A stretch of DNA of 64,000 nucleotides. It comes from Stenotrophomonas sp. 278. Lineage in GTDB: Bacteria > Pseudomonadota > Gammaproteobacteria > Xanthomonadales > Xanthomonadaceae. A program made the position numbers and the translations under genes. A model generated the notes under the pieces. That model worked only from the letters and a program-made list of their open reading frames with translations, did not search any database and had not been told where the DNA came from. Shown in pieces: positions 26,929 to 37,000 of the stretch (position 1 is its first letter; every line of letters starts with the position of its first letter). The DNA lies in assembly GCF_003935715.1 (NCBI RefSeq), contig NZ_RHPP01000004.1:17622-81621 (forward strand), in the 5' to 3' direction.

Positions 26929-27004
26929 GAGGCCCGGCCCCGTCAAGGGAGCCCACCCCCGGTTTAATCCATTCATTGCTTTCCTGGATACAGGAGGTTG
27001 TTGC

Positions 27005-29155
27005 ATGCCTGCACGTTGCCCTGCCCTGCTGGTGTTGCCTGCACTACTGGCCACACCCGCAGCCGCTCAATCGCCACCCGCGACCGAACTGGAGACGGTG
27101 CAGGTGCAGGTCGAGCGTTACGATGCGCGCCGCGATGATTCCACTACGCGGATCGTGTTCGATGCGGGCGCGCTGCGCCAGTACGGCGACGCGGCCCTGC
27201 TGGATGCGCTCAAACGGCTGCCCGGCGTCAGCGTGGTACCCGCCGCGCCCGGCCGCCCCGGCGGCGTCACCCTGCGCGGACTGGGCAACGGCTACACGCA
27301 GATTCTGATCAACGGGCAGAGAGCACCGCTGGGCTTCGATCTGGATTCACTGACCCCGGACATGGTCGAGAAGGTGGAGATCCTCCGCGCGCCCACCGCC
27401 GACATGCGTGGTGAAGCGATTGCCGGGACCCTGAACATCGTGCTGGTATCCGGTGCCGGGCGTGATACCGACACGGTCACCGCGAACTGGAGCGTGAACA
27501 ACGGTCGCAGCACACCATCTGTGTCCTGGCAGCGCAGTCGCCGCAGCGACGGCCGCAGCCATACGATCACCACCACGGCCAGCCGCCGCGCGTTTCTGGT
27601 GGAAGAAACCGCCAACGAAACCGTGAATGACGCCACAGGTCAGCCCACAGCACTCCGCGCAAGCGCACTGCGCGCCAGTGGCACCCGCGAGGCGCTCGTG
27701 GTCGCGCCCAGCCTCGAGCTCACCTTCGACAACGCCGATACACTGGCCCTGCAGGCCTACATCGACGCCAGCCGCTTCCAGCGCCACATCGAGATTGAGT
27801 GGGACACGCAGCTGGGTGAGCCGCTGTTGCACAACCAGTACCAGCAACAGACCACGATAGATCTGATACAGGCCAATGGCAGTGCGGAGTGGACCCATCC
27901 CCTGGAAGCCGGCGGCAGTTTGGCCAGCAAGCTGTCGCTGGGCGGCAATCACGAACGTTACCGCTATCGCGAACAAGGCCAGGACGAGCAAGGCCGACAG
28001 AACCTGGACGACCACACCGACGCGCGCTTGAACGTCCGCAACGCAAACAGCACCGGCAAATGGGCACTGCCCGCGCGTGGCCGGCACACCCTGCAGCTGG
28101 GCTGGGAAGCCAGTCTGGACCAGCGCGACGAACAACGGGTCCAGCAGTTGCGCCCCATCGCGGGGATCCCCGGCGGCATCAGCGATCTTTCCTTCGACGC
28201 ACAGGTCGGGCGGCTGGCGGTGTACGTGCAGGACGACATCGAAATCTCCCCTCGCTGGTCGCTGTACCTGGGCACGCGCTGGGAGCACATCCGCACGCGC
28301 AGCAGCGGCAGTGGTTTCGATCCAATCCGGCAAGCCGACAGCGTCCTCTCGCCCATTCTGCAATCGCGCTGGAAGCTGCCCGGCCATGGTGATCGTCAAC
28401 TGCGCCTCGCACTCACGCGAACCTACAAGTCGCCGACGCTGGGTTCGCTGATTCCACGCCCATACACCTCCACCAACAACCGGCCATTGAATCCTGACGA
28501 GCAGGGAAATCCGGCACTGCGGCCTGAACTGGCCAGTGGCGTTGACCTTGCCTTTGAGGTGCAACGAAAAAGCGGCGTGCAGTGGAGTATTGGCGGCTAT
28601 GCGCGACGTCTCCGCGACGTGGTACTGACCGACACGACACTGCGTGATGGGCGCTGGGTAGCGACGCCTCGCAACGGAGGGGCTGCGCGCAGCTGGGGGG
28701 TGGAGATGGATGCGAAAGCACCGTTGGACGCGGTGATCGCGGACGCACCGGATATTACGCTGCGCGCCAATGCCACCTACAACGCCTCGCGGGTGGATGA
28801 CGTGCCCGGGCCCGACAATCGATTGGACGGACAGTTGCGTTTCACCGGTTCAGTGGGCGCGGACTATCGAATCGATCCGCGCTGGAGTACCGGAGCCAGC
28901 TATACGTGGCGCAGCGGCGATGCCACCCGGGTGAGTACCTGGCAGACGGATCTGGAAGGGTGGAACCGCGAGCTGGATGTGTATGTGCTTCGCGCCTTCG
29001 GGCCGCGCAACAAGCTGCGGCTCAGCGCCGGCAACCTGCTGCATCCGGATACCCGTTCGGGCCAGCGCCTTTCGGACGGGAATGGGACGCAGGTCTTGCA
29101 GCGGGAACGTCCCATCAGCCCCACCTGGCGCTTGCAATGGGAGCTATCCCTGTAG
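27005..29155 (+). CDS. TonB-dependent receptor, orphan
   Basis: A 716-residue outer-membrane receptor with a short signal peptide (LLVLPALLATPAAAQ), a TonB box-like ELETVQVQVE, a plug (DALKRLPGVSVVP, GVTLRGLGNGYTQILINGQR, MVEKVEILRAPTADMRGEA) and a beta-barrel. The ATG at 27005 follows AGGAGG. The protein ends WELSL, without the terminal aromatic residue usual for outer-membrane barrels, and its TAG stop is the head of a SMAG element, so the original end may have been altered. No transporter or regulator gene is adjacent on its strand; the substrate is unknown. Confidence 0.88.
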   Translation: MPARCPALLVLPALLATPAAAQSPPATELETVQVQVERYDARRDDSTTRIVFDAGALRQYGDAALLDALKRLPGVSVVPAAPGRPGGVTLRGLGNGYTQILINGQRAPLGFDLDSLTPDMVEKVEILRAPTADMRGEAIAGTLNIVLVSGAGRDTDTVTANWSVNNGRSTPSVSWQRSRRSDGRSHTITTTASRRAFLVEETANETVNDATGQPTALRASALRASGTREALVVAPSLELTFDNADTLALQAYIDASRFQRHIEIEWDTQLGEPLLHNQYQQQTTIDLIQANGSAEWTHPLEAGGSLASKLSLGGNHERYRYREQGQDEQGRQNLDDHTDARLNVRNANSTGKWALPARGRHTLQLGWEASLDQRDEQRVQQLRPIAGIPGGISDLSFDAQVGRLAVYVQDDIEISPRWSLYLGTRWEHIRTRSSGSGFDPIRQADSVLSPILQSRWKLPGHGDRQLRLALTRTYKSPTLGSLIPRPYTSTNNRPLNPDEQGNPALRPELASGVDLAFEVQRKSGVQWSIGGYARRLRDVVLTDTTLRDGRWVATPRNGGAARSWGVEMDAKAPLDAVIADAPDITLRANATYNASRVDDVPGPDNRLDGQLRFTGSVGADYRIDPRWSTGASYTWRSGDATRVSTWQTDLEGWNRELDVYVLRAFGPRNKLRLSAGNLLHPDTRSGQRLSDGNGTQVLQRERPISPTWRLQWELSL

Positions 29156-29240
29156 AGCGGGGCTTGCCCCGCTGGAAGCGCCGCGCAAACAGCAGCGGGG
29201 CAAGCCCCGCTCTACGTAGCAACGCGCCATGCGCGTCACC
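29152..29240. repeat. SMAG pair plus a third GTAG element after the receptor gene
   Basis: A plus copy at 29152 (GTAGAGCGGGGCTTGCCCCG) gives the receptor its stop codon. An inverted partner ends at 29215, and GTAGCAACGCGCCATGCGCG follows at 29216-29240. The group separates converging transcription units. Confidence 0.85.
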
Positions 29241-29258
29241 ACCGACCCACCTCATGCC

Positions 29259-30386
29259 TTACGGCGTAGACGGCACCGGCGTACGCTCCGGCACCACCAC
29301 CACCCGCGGCCGGCTCGGCAGCGAGTGCCGCAGAATCCGCCACACGACCTGCCCGAACTGCTTCGGCAGGGAGCCGGTGTTGTAGTGCTGCCCATAACGC
29401 TGGCAGATCTCACGTACTTCCACTGCAATGGCCGCATAGCGGTTGGCCGGCACGTCCGGGTAGAAGTGGTGCTCGATCTGGTGGCTCAGGTTGCCGGTCA
29501 TCAGGTTCATCACCTTGCCACCGGCGATGTTCGACGAACCACGCAGCTGGCGCAGGTACCAATGGCCGCGCGTTTCTTCGCGCACGCATTCCTTGGGGAA
29601 GGTTTCCGCGTCGGCAGTAAAGTGCCCGCAGAAGATCACCACGTAGGTCCACACGTTGCGGATCAGGTTGGCCACCACGTTGCCCAGCAGCACCGGCAGG
29701 AAGAACGGGCCGGCCAGCGCCGGGAACAGGATGTAGTCCTTGAACACCTGCTTGCCAACCTTGCGGCCGACCGGGCGCGCCTGCCGCAGCAACTGCTTGA
29801 AGGTCATTTTACCGGCCAGCAGGCGACCGATCTTCAGGTCCTGGATGGCGATGCCCCATTCGAACAGCAGCGCGAACACCACCGCGATGAACGGCTGCAT
29901 CAGGTAGAACGGACGCCAGCGCTGTTCGGGGAAGATGCGCAGCAGCCCGTAGCCGATATCGTCATCCAGCCCACGCACATTGGTGTAGGTGTGATGGCGG
30001 AAGTTGTGGGTCTTGCGCCAGTTGTCGGCGGTGCCGACGATGTCCCATTCGTAGGTGCTGCCCTGCAGCTGCGCGTCGCCCATCCAGTCGTACTGGCCGT
30101 GGATGACGTTGTGCGCCAGCTCCATGTTTTCCAGAATCTTCGAAAGCGCCAGCAGCACCACACCGGCAATCCACGCCGGAATCAGCATGCTGTGCACGAA
30201 GGCCCCCAGGAACAGCAGCGCGCGACCGGCCACGCCGGTCCAGCGCACGCCCGCCACCACGCGGCGGATGTAGCGCGCGTCGGCCGCGCCCAGGGTGGCG
30301 ATATGGCGCGCACGCAGCGCGTCCAGTTCCTCACCGAAGGTCTGCAGTTCAGTGGCCGACAACACGCGGTTTTGCACGGAAGACAT
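29259..30386 (-). CDS. desB: Acyl-CoA (delta-9) fatty acid desaturase, DesB type
   Basis: A 375-residue membrane di-iron desaturase that introduces a double bond into saturated acyl-CoA chains. The three His boxes are visible: HNVIHGQYDW, HNFRHHTYT and HQIEHHFYP. Hydrophobic segments lie between them (about 55-85, 150-170, 215-235). It follows the ferredoxin-reductase gene with a two-base gap, so the pair equals the desCB operon known from Pseudomonas aeruginosa, where DesC supplies electrons. The ATG at 30386 has GGAGC upstream. Repression by the divergent TetR gene is expected. Confidence 0.9.
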   Translation of the reverse strand: MSSVQNRVLSATELQTFGEELDALRARHIATLGAADARYIRRVVAGVRWTGVAGRALLFLGAFVHSMLIPAWIAGVVLLALSKILENMELAHNVIHGQYDWMGDAQLQGSTYEWDIVGTADNWRKTHNFRHHTYTNVRGLDDDIGYGLLRIFPEQRWRPFYLMQPFIAVVFALLFEWGIAIQDLKIGRLLAGKMTFKQLLRQARPVGRKVGKQVFKDYILFPALAGPFFLPVLLGNVVANLIRNVWTYVVIFCGHFTADAETFPKECVREETRGHWYLRQLRGSSNIAGGKVMNLMTGNLSHQIEHHFYPDVPANRYAAIAVEVREICQRYGQHYNTGSLPKQFGQVVWRILRHSLPSRPRVVVVPERTPVPSTP

Positions 30387-30388
30387 GC

Positions 30389-31471
30389 TCAAAGCTCCAG
30401 AATCAGATCGGTGCTGGCGCTGTTCACGCACAGTCGTACTTGCGTGGCCGGTTCGGCCGTATGTTCGCCGGTCAGGGTATTGCGGGTGACCCCGCTGACC
30501 TTGCCGCAGACACAGGTGTTGCAGATGCCCATGCGGCAGCCACTGGCCGGGCGCAGCCCTTCGGCTTCGAGCGCGGCCAGCAGCGCGGTACCGCGCGGCA
30601 GTTCCAAGGTGCGGCCGCTGCGGCGCAGCTCCACCTGCACGGTACCGGTTTCGGCCGCGACGTCGCTTGCCGCCGGCGGGCTGAAGGCTTCGGCCTGGAA
30701 GCCGGCGACCTGTCCCTGCAGGCGGGTGCGCGCGCTTTCGACAAAGCCGGCGGGACCACAGGCCATCACCTGCGCAGCGCTCAGATCGCCCAGCGCGCTG
30801 AAGTCGTAGTCGCCCACGCGAACCGCCGGATTCAGCGGATCGCGGGTCAGCGCCAGGTGCACGTGCAGGTTCGGATGGCGAGCGGCCAGGGCGTTGAACT
30901 CTTCCACGAAGCACAGCGCCTCGCGGGTCTGCGCCCAGTACACCAGGTCCACCCGGACCGGCAGGCCAGTGGCCTCCAACTGGCGCAGCAGCGCGCGCAT
31001 CGGGGTGATGCCGCTGCCGGCGGCGAGCAGGACCAGCGGAGCCGATACCGGCACCGAAAGAATCATTTCACCAAAAGCCGGGCCAAGCTCGAACACATCG
31101 CCGGGTTGAGCGTTCAGGGCCAGATGCTGGCTGACCATGCCACCGGCCACGGTCTTCACCGTGATTGCCAGGCTGCCGTCGTCGAGCTGGGTCGGACTGT
31201 AGCTGCGGCTGAGCCGACGTCCGTCCACTTCCACGCCCAGGTTGACGTGCTGGCCCGGCTGCAGGCCCTTGAAGTGCCGGTTCGGGCGCAGCACCAGAGT
31301 CACCGCGTCGGCACTGGCCGCCTCGCGGGACACCAGCCGGGCACGCGCGCGGCGCAGGGTCCACAGCGGATGGACCTGCCCCGCCCAGAAATCGAACAGT
31401 TCTTCCGACACCCAGTTGCGGGGCATCAGCGGGTTTCGGCGACGGGCAGCAGGACGGACTCGAGCGTTCAT
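30389..31471 (-). CDS. desC: Ferredoxin-NADP reductase partner of the desaturase, DesC type
   Basis: A 360-residue electron-transfer protein. RLSRSYSPTQ is the FAD-binding RxYS motif, VLLAAGSGITPMRALL is the NAD(P) motif, and MACGPAGFVESA follows. The C-terminal plant-type 2Fe-2S domain has GCRMGICNTCVCGKV plus a later Cys in VRLCVNS. It passes electrons from NADPH to the desaturase encoded immediately downstream. It diverges from the TetR gene across a 61-base gap holding two overlapping dyads. Confidence 0.92.
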   Translation of the reverse strand: MNARVRPAARRRNPLMPRNWVSEELFDFWAGQVHPLWTLRRARARLVSREAASADAVTLVLRPNRHFKGLQPGQHVNLGVEVDGRRLSRSYSPTQLDDGSLAITVKTVAGGMVSQHLALNAQPGDVFELGPAFGEMILSVPVSAPLVLLAAGSGITPMRALLRQLEATGLPVRVDLVYWAQTREALCFVEEFNALAARHPNLHVHLALTRDPLNPAVRVGDYDFSALGDLSAAQVMACGPAGFVESARTRLQGQVAGFQAEAFSPPAASDVAAETGTVQVELRRSGRTLELPRGTALLAALEAEGLRPASGCRMGICNTCVCGKVSGVTRNTLTGEHTAEPATQVRLCVNSASTDLILEL

Positions 31472-31491
31472 GCCATCACTATACGGCCGAG

Positions 31492-31517
31492 CATACAGGT
31501 GTGTATACAGTTGTATA
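31492..31517. promoter_or_regulatory. Overlapping inverted repeats between desC and its TetR regulator
   Basis: CATACA-GGTG-TGTATA (31492-31507) overlaps TATACA-GT-TGTATA (31504-31517). Both are near-perfect dyads built from the same half-site in a 61-base divergent gap. This is the expected operator for the TetR protein to control both itself and desCB. Confidence 0.65.
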
Positions 31518-31532
31518 TCGCCCGGACCAGCT

Positions 31533-32228
31533 ATGATTCATCCGATGACTGCCCAGCCCTCCCTGACTGCCACCGACCTTGCCGTATCAGCGGCGGATGA
31601 GACACACCCGGCGCGCAAGGGAGCGATCTCCCGCGATGACCTGCTGGCGGCTGCACTGGCCCTGATCGGCCCGCACCGCAGTGTCTCCACGCTGAGCCTG
31701 CGCGAGGTCGCCCGCGAAGCCGGCATTGCCCCCAATTCGTTCTATCGCCAGTTCCGCGACATGGACGAACTGACCGTGGCCCTGATTGACCTGGCCGGGC
31801 GCTCGCTGCGCACCATCATCGGCCAGGCCCGCCAGCGCGCGGCCTCGTCCGACCGCAGCGTGATCCGGGTCTCGGTGGAAACCTTCTTTGAGCAGCTGCG
31901 CGCCGATGACCGCCTGCTGCACGTGATGCTGCGCGAAGGCAGCGCCGGCTCGGACGCCTTCAAGCACGCAGTCGAGCGCGAGCTGAACTACTTCGAAGAA
32001 GAACTGTGCGTGGACCTGATTCGTCTGGCCGCCGCGGATAACGGTGCCGTGCTGCACGAACCGCATCTGGTCGCCAAGGCCATCACGCGCCTGGTGTTCG
32101 CCATGGGCGGCAGCGCCCTGGACCAGCCACCGGAGAAAGATCCCGAGCTGATTGATCAGCTGTCGCAGATGTTGCGGATGATCATCACCGGCGCGCGCAC
32201 CATTGCAGGCAATCCACCGACGCGATAA
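31533..32228 (+). CDS. desT: TetR family regulator of unsaturated lipid synthesis, DesT/FabR type
   Basis: A 231-residue regulator with an N-terminal TetR helix-turn-helix (ISRDDLLAAALALIG, LSLREVAREAGIAPNSFYRQF, MDELTVALIDLA) and an all-helical ligand domain. The extended N-terminus, the SFYRQFRDMDEL helix and its place divergent from desC-desB match DesT of Pseudomonas, which senses acyl-CoA saturation and represses the desaturase operon. The start is ATG 31533 or ATG 31545. A hairpin that can end transcription in both directions follows directly. Confidence 0.87.
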   Translation: MIHPMTAQPSLTATDLAVSAADETHPARKGAISRDDLLAAALALIGPHRSVSTLSLREVAREAGIAPNSFYRQFRDMDELTVALIDLAGRSLRTIIGQARQRAASSDRSVIRVSVETFFEQLRADDRLLHVMLREGSAGSDAFKHAVERELNYFEEELCVDLIRLAAADNGAVLHEPHLVAKAITRLVFAMGGSALDQPPEKDPELIDQLSQMLRMIITGARTIAGNPPTR

Positions 32229-32229
32229 A

Positions 32230-32256
32230 AAACGGCCAGCTGTTCGCTGGCCGTTT
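32230..32256. terminator. Bidirectional terminator between desT and the glycine-zipper gene
   Basis: AAACGGCCAGC-TGTTC-GCTGGCCGTTT is a perfect 11-base stem with A-tracts before and T-rich sequence after it, placed between two converging genes. Confidence 0.85.
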
Positions 32257-32267
32257 GTGTTCAAACC

Positions 32268-32630
32268 TTACGGGTAACGCCGCTCGCATCGACGCTCAAC
32301 CACGCGGTCGCCATTCTTGGACTGCTGGTTGCCCTGGATATGGCGGCCTGCGGCACCGCCGGCAACAGCACCCGCCACGGTCGCGACCTTCTTGCCGTTA
32401 CCACCGCCGACCTGGTTACCCAGCAGACCACCGGCCACGGCACCAATGGCGGTACCGGTGATGCGGTTGGGATCCTTGCTGTTGCGCTGCACTTCCACGT
32501 TCTTGCACACCACCTTGCTGCCGTCATTGAACCGGCGGCCTTCGTCTCTCGGCCCGTACGTCTGCGCCGAGGCGACGGTGGAAAAGGCCAGCAAGGTGCC
32601 CAGGCACAGCATCTTGAGTTGGGTCTGCAT
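32268..32630 (-). CDS. Glycine-zipper 2TM domain exported protein
   Basis: A 120-residue protein with a signal peptide (MLCLGTLLAFSTVASAQ) and a glycine-zipper segment TGTAIGAVAGGLLGNQVGGG followed by VATVAGAVAGGAAGRHI. This is the pattern of the 17-kDa surface antigen/OsmB-like family associated with the outer membrane. Two cysteines flank the zipper (VVCKN, RRCER). The ATG at 32630 follows AGGAG. It stands alone, convergent with desT. Function is unknown. Confidence 0.85.
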   Translation of the reverse strand: MQTQLKMLCLGTLLAFSTVASAQTYGPRDEGRRFNDGSKVVCKNVEVQRNSKDPNRITGTAIGAVAGGLLGNQVGGGNGKKVATVAGAVAGGAAGRHIQGNQQSKNGDRVVERRCERRYP

Positions 32631-32756
32631 GGTCGACTCCTGAGGGTGGGACATGCGACCAGTCTCGACACCGCGCCCGCAAGCGACCGTGAAAACAGGT
32701 GTACGCCAAGTCAAAGCATCGGCTGCGATTCAGCTTGTGGATCGCAGCCAACGCGT

Positions 32757-32975
32757 TCAGCGCACCTTGTAAAGCACCGTTGCTCCCGGGCGGGGTTCAA
32801 ACGCTGGCACGGTCTGCTGGGTCAAGGCAGTGCCCTTGCCATCCCACACCAGCGTTTCCACCGGGTACTCATCCTTGCGGGTCATCGCGTCGATCTGCTT
32901 CACCACCACATTGGCACCCTCCGGCACCTCCGGGTTCCAGGCGAACACGCCGACCCGACCAGGCGAAGGCCAGAC
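32757..32975 (-). pseudogene. Remnant of a small protein gene, probably frameshifted
   Basis: The frame from 32975 to the stop at 32757 reads like real protein (VFAWNPEVPEGANVVVKQ, YPVETLVWDGKGTALTQQ). It has no proper start; GTG 32948 is internal and lacks a ribosome site. One base away, the neighbouring minus frame from about 33015 reads GEDLHDDLKVGLAFAWSG, which joins naturally to GVFAWNPEVP, so a one-base deletion near 32950 may have broken an 85-residue gene that followed the DUF1684 gene. I do not recognise the family. The plus strand here also has a plausible short tail (FQIVMEIFAGHPSLTLVSG, stop 33039), so the area may be a deletion junction. Confidence 0.35.
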
Positions 32976-33028
32976 CTACTTTCAGATCGTCATGGAGATC
33001 TTCGCCGGACACCCCTCGCTGACCCTGG

Positions 33029-34003
33029 TCAGTGGCTGAGCGCACTGCCTGCATATTTCTTCTCACCCGCCAGTACCGACAACCGGACGCGCTTGTGCTG
33101 TTCGTCCTGCTGAGCCAGGCGGTTCTCAGGCGGCGGCAGTGGGCAGGTGGCAAAGTCGGTGTAGGCGCACGGTGGATTATGTGCGTGGTTGAAGTCCAGG
33201 GTCACTGTACCGTCCGCCGCCACCGGGTCGGTGCGCAGATAGCGCCCCACGCCATAGGTCTGCTTCCCGGTTGTCTGGTCCTGGAACATCAGGTTCAGGC
33301 TTTTCGCCGGATCTCCCAAGGCCTCCAGCTGCCACTCACGCCCCTCTTTTTCGAACACGACATACCCCGGATTCGGTGTTTCACTGACCTCCCCCAGCAC
33401 ATTGACGATCGGCAGCGTCCTGCCAGCCGGGTGCGGAACAAACCGCGCCTGCACACGCCAGTCCTCATCGGCTGGGAAGAAGTCCAGGCCGGCGAAATTC
33501 CGGCGTGCCGGCGCATCCGCGTGCCGGACTCGCAAGGCCAGTCGCTGCCCGCGCTTGATCGCGGTAATCTGACCCTTGCCCTGATCGTAGAGCAGTTTGG
33601 TACCGCCGCCCTGCCCTTCCGGAAACAGGCGCACCTCGCGATTCAATGGCTTGCCATCGACCGTAACGAGCGCCCCGTCCGCAGGTTGGAAGTACAGCCC
33701 GTCCGCGCGTTGCTCCACCTGACCGAGTCGATCCGGTGCGATGGCCAGGCGGATGGCATTGTTCTGGCCAGCCCCCACGCTCTGCTTTCCCGGTTCAATC
33801 CAGTGCAGCCCGATAAGACTGACCCAGCCGTCGGGCTTGCGCAGGTCGGCGTCCCGCTGCCTGACCCATCTGGCATGCGCGGACTGGAAAGGCGTCGACG
33901 ACGGCGTGGCCGCAGCCGCCCCGGTCACGACACCTTCCTGTGGGGTACAGGCGGTGGCGGTCAGGGCGATCAGAAGGGAGCACATCATGGCGCGGCTGTT
34001 CAT
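33029..34003 (-). CDS. DUF1684 domain lipoprotein
   Basis: A 324-residue protein with a lipoprotein signal (MMCSLLIALTATAC, lipobox Cys). The mature part holds DUF1684 hallmarks: WVSLIGLHWIEPGKQSVG near the start, LDFFPADEDWRVQARFVPH, and YLRTDPVAADGTVTLDFNHA followed by NPPCAYTDFATCPLPPPENR with conserved cysteines. The biochemical role of DUF1684 is not established. The ATG at 34003 is chosen; GTG 34012 overlaps the preceding receptor stop and is possible. It is the last gene of the OsmC-like/receptor/DUF1684 operon. Confidence 0.85.
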   Translation of the reverse strand: MNSRAMMCSLLIALTATACTPQEGVVTGAAAATPSSTPFQSAHARWVRQRDADLRKPDGWVSLIGLHWIEPGKQSVGAGQNNAIRLAIAPDRLGQVEQRADGLYFQPADGALVTVDGKPLNREVRLFPEGQGGGTKLLYDQGKGQITAIKRGQRLALRVRHADAPARRNFAGLDFFPADEDWRVQARFVPHPAGRTLPIVNVLGEVSETPNPGYVVFEKEGREWQLEALGDPAKSLNLMFQDQTTGKQTYGVGRYLRTDPVAADGTVTLDFNHAHNPPCAYTDFATCPLPPPENRLAQQDEQHKRVRLSVLAGEKKYAGSALSH

Positions 34004-34008
34004 GTGGT

Positions 34009-37000
34009 TCACCAGTTCTTTGAGATGCCAACGTGCAGGTAGCGCCCGTACGACTCATGCAGCGCGGTGAGATAATTGCCACTGGCGTTCAGCGGCGGCT
34101 CCTTGTCGAACAGATTCCGGGCTCCCACCTCGACCGCAGCTCCCTTCAGCCGCCCCTGGCTGAACTCCTTCTTCACCGACAGGGCCCAACGCTGGGTGGA
34201 CCCCACCACGTACGGCGTGCGGTCGGAGTAGGCCCCGGCAGTGACGCTGTCGATGTAGTCATCACGCAGTCGAACCGTCCAGTCCTGCAGGTTCCAGATC
34301 AGCGTCGCACTGGCGCGCCATTCCGGCTTGGCACCATTGATGCCGACCTCATTGGCGGCACCCAGGTCGGGCGCAATGATGTTCAGCTGGCCGCTGGCCA
34401 CTGCGGCAGCCACCTGCTGCACCTCAATCGGCTTCTGCTGCGTGTATTCCTTCAACTGGCTGGCGCTGACAAGCAGGGCGAAGTTGCCCCAAGCTGTCTC
34501 CGGCAGGTGCCAGGTGAAGTTGTAGTCCACACCCGATGCGGTCAGCGGACTGCGGTTCTGGTACCGGGTGTAGACGTGCGTCACCACACCAGCCGGAGCC
34601 AGGCCTGAGCCCTCGAACTGCGCGATGTCCTCAGCCGTCACAGGCGCGCGCACCACGTTCGGATTGCTGCTGCCTTCCACCACGCGCAGATAGGCGTCGT
34701 AGAGCAGTTCCTCGCCCAGCGTGCTGATCGGATTTTCGACCTCTACTTTCCAGGCATCCACGCTCAGGCTGACCGATCCGAACCGATCAGGCAGGAACTG
34801 CGGCTCGAACACCGCCCCCCAGGACGACTGCTTCGTGGTTTCCGGTTTCACGTCGTCGCCATAGGACGTCACGGTGCTCACCGATGGCTTGACCGACGAG
34901 CCGCTGCTGTAGGCGTTCAAGCAGGCGCTGTAGTCGGGGTGCGCGCCCTTGCTGATCAGCGCGTGGCAGCGGATGGCGTCATTGTTGAAGCCAAAGCCAT
35001 ACGTCGGTGGCGAATTGACCAGCTCCAATCCCGGCGCACGGAAACCGCCGCTGACCGAGCCACGCAGCAGCAGGCTGTCAACGACCTTCCAGGCCGCAGC
35101 GAACTTGGGTTTGGCGACCTGGCCCGCATCGCTGTAGTCCTCGTAGCGACCTGCAATCTGCAGATCCAGCGACTGCACCAGCGGAATATTCTGCGCGGGC
35201 GAGATGAGCGGCACCGCCAGTTCGATCAGCGCCGACTTCACGTTGCGACTGCCGCGTACGTCCGGTCGCGGGCTGTGGGTAAAGAAGTTGCTGGCCGCGA
35301 CGGTTCCGGTATACCAGTCCGTATAGGGGCGACTGCCATCAATGTTCTCGTCGCGGTCATCTTCGCGGCTTTCATAGCGGTACTCCACGCCTGCGGCCAG
35401 GCCCATGTCACCGGCGTACCAGCTGATCACGTCGGGGCGGTTGACCTTGAAATCCCACAGCGCCAGTTCGGCCGTGCCTTCGCGCGTCGCCTCGCCAATG
35501 AACGACGAGGTGTCGTAAGGAGTGGCATCCCCGACCCGGATGCTGTTCGGATCACCACCGCTGAAGGGGTTGTATGCGCTGGCGTCGGTGCGGTTTACTG
35601 CCTCGATGAAGGCATCGGTCAATCCGCCCTGCTGGGTATCCTTGCTGCGCGCACGCGAGTACAGCAGCGCGGTTTCCCAGTTCCAGCCGCCCTCGGTCCA
35701 CCCGCGCAGCCCCAGCAGCACACGCGATTGATCGTTGTCCACTTCGACCTTGCGGATACCCGAATCAGCGAACTGGTAGTTGAGCAGACGGATCGCCTCT
35801 GCCCCGCGCAGCGATTCCGGCACCCAATAGGCATCCGGGCGGATGTGCAGCAGGAAGCCATCACCACCGAAGCCGGATTCGCTGCTGACCCAGGATTCGG
35901 AGCGGGCCCGGTAGTAGCCCAGCTCGCCAAACAACTGCACGTTGTCGTTGACGTCGAAGCGTCCGCTGGCGAACACGTTCCCCTTCTTTATCGCTGGTGA
36001 CGTGGTAATGCCCGGTTCGGCAGCAGAATCGTAGTGATAGCGCGTAGGCACCGAGCCGGACACCAGCGCACCGGTGACCGGGTTGACCGACCAGGTACCG
36101 GTACGACGCCCATTCGCGTAGGTCTCGAAATGTCCCCACGGGGTGCGCGTACTGAAGCCGGTCGTACCGTTCGGGTCCGGCACGCTGGTGCCGTTACCGA
36201 GCGGGCGGCGGCCATCGGTGGCGGTAAACCATGCATCGGAATTGAGCTGCGAGGTGCGTTTGGAGAAGCCGTACAGCACCGAGAAATTGCCGCGACCTTC
36301 GGCAAAATCACTGCCGAAGTAGCCATCCAGCGAGATGTCCTCGCGGTGCCCATCGGTGACCTTGCCGTAGTTCAGCTGGATGCCGCCCCCATCGGCCAGG
36401 TTGCTGGGCATCACCAGGTCGACCACACCGGCCACCGCGTCGGAGCCGTAGATGGAGGCCGCGCCATCCAGCAGCAGGTTGACCCGCTCCAGCCCGAAGG
36501 TGGGAATCGCATTGGCGTTGTAGGTGGTTTCATCGCCGCTGTTGCTGATCGGGTGCTGCACGGTGCGACGCCCGTTGAGCAGCAGCAGCGTGTACTTCGA
36601 GCCGAGGCCACGCAGGTTGATCGACCCTACATCCCCGCGCGCCACATTGGAGTTGCGCCCGGCATTGGTGGTGCCCTTTTCGGTCACCGCCACATCGCCG
36701 AACTGCGGCAGGCTGCGGAACAGCTCGTTGCCGTTGGTAGCTCCGATCGCATCGATCTGCTCGCGATCCACCGCGACCACCGGCAGTGCCGCCTGCGCGC
36801 CGCCACCGGCGATCTGCGAGCCAAGCACCGAAACCCGGTCCAGCGTGCGCGCACCGGCGCGGTCGTTCGCTTCCGCCGTGGCAACCGCCTCCTCCTCGGC
36901 ATACGCGGAAGGGGCCAGCAGGGTGCACAGCGCCAATACCAGGTGGCGGCGATGCAGGGGCAGGCCACGTCGAACGCGGTGGGCGGGCTCAGGCTTACTG

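Noticed and set aside
33032-34042. A 336-codon plus-strand frame opposite the DUF1684 gene
   Set aside because: The minus strand encodes a lipoprotein with conserved family motifs; the plus frame has none.
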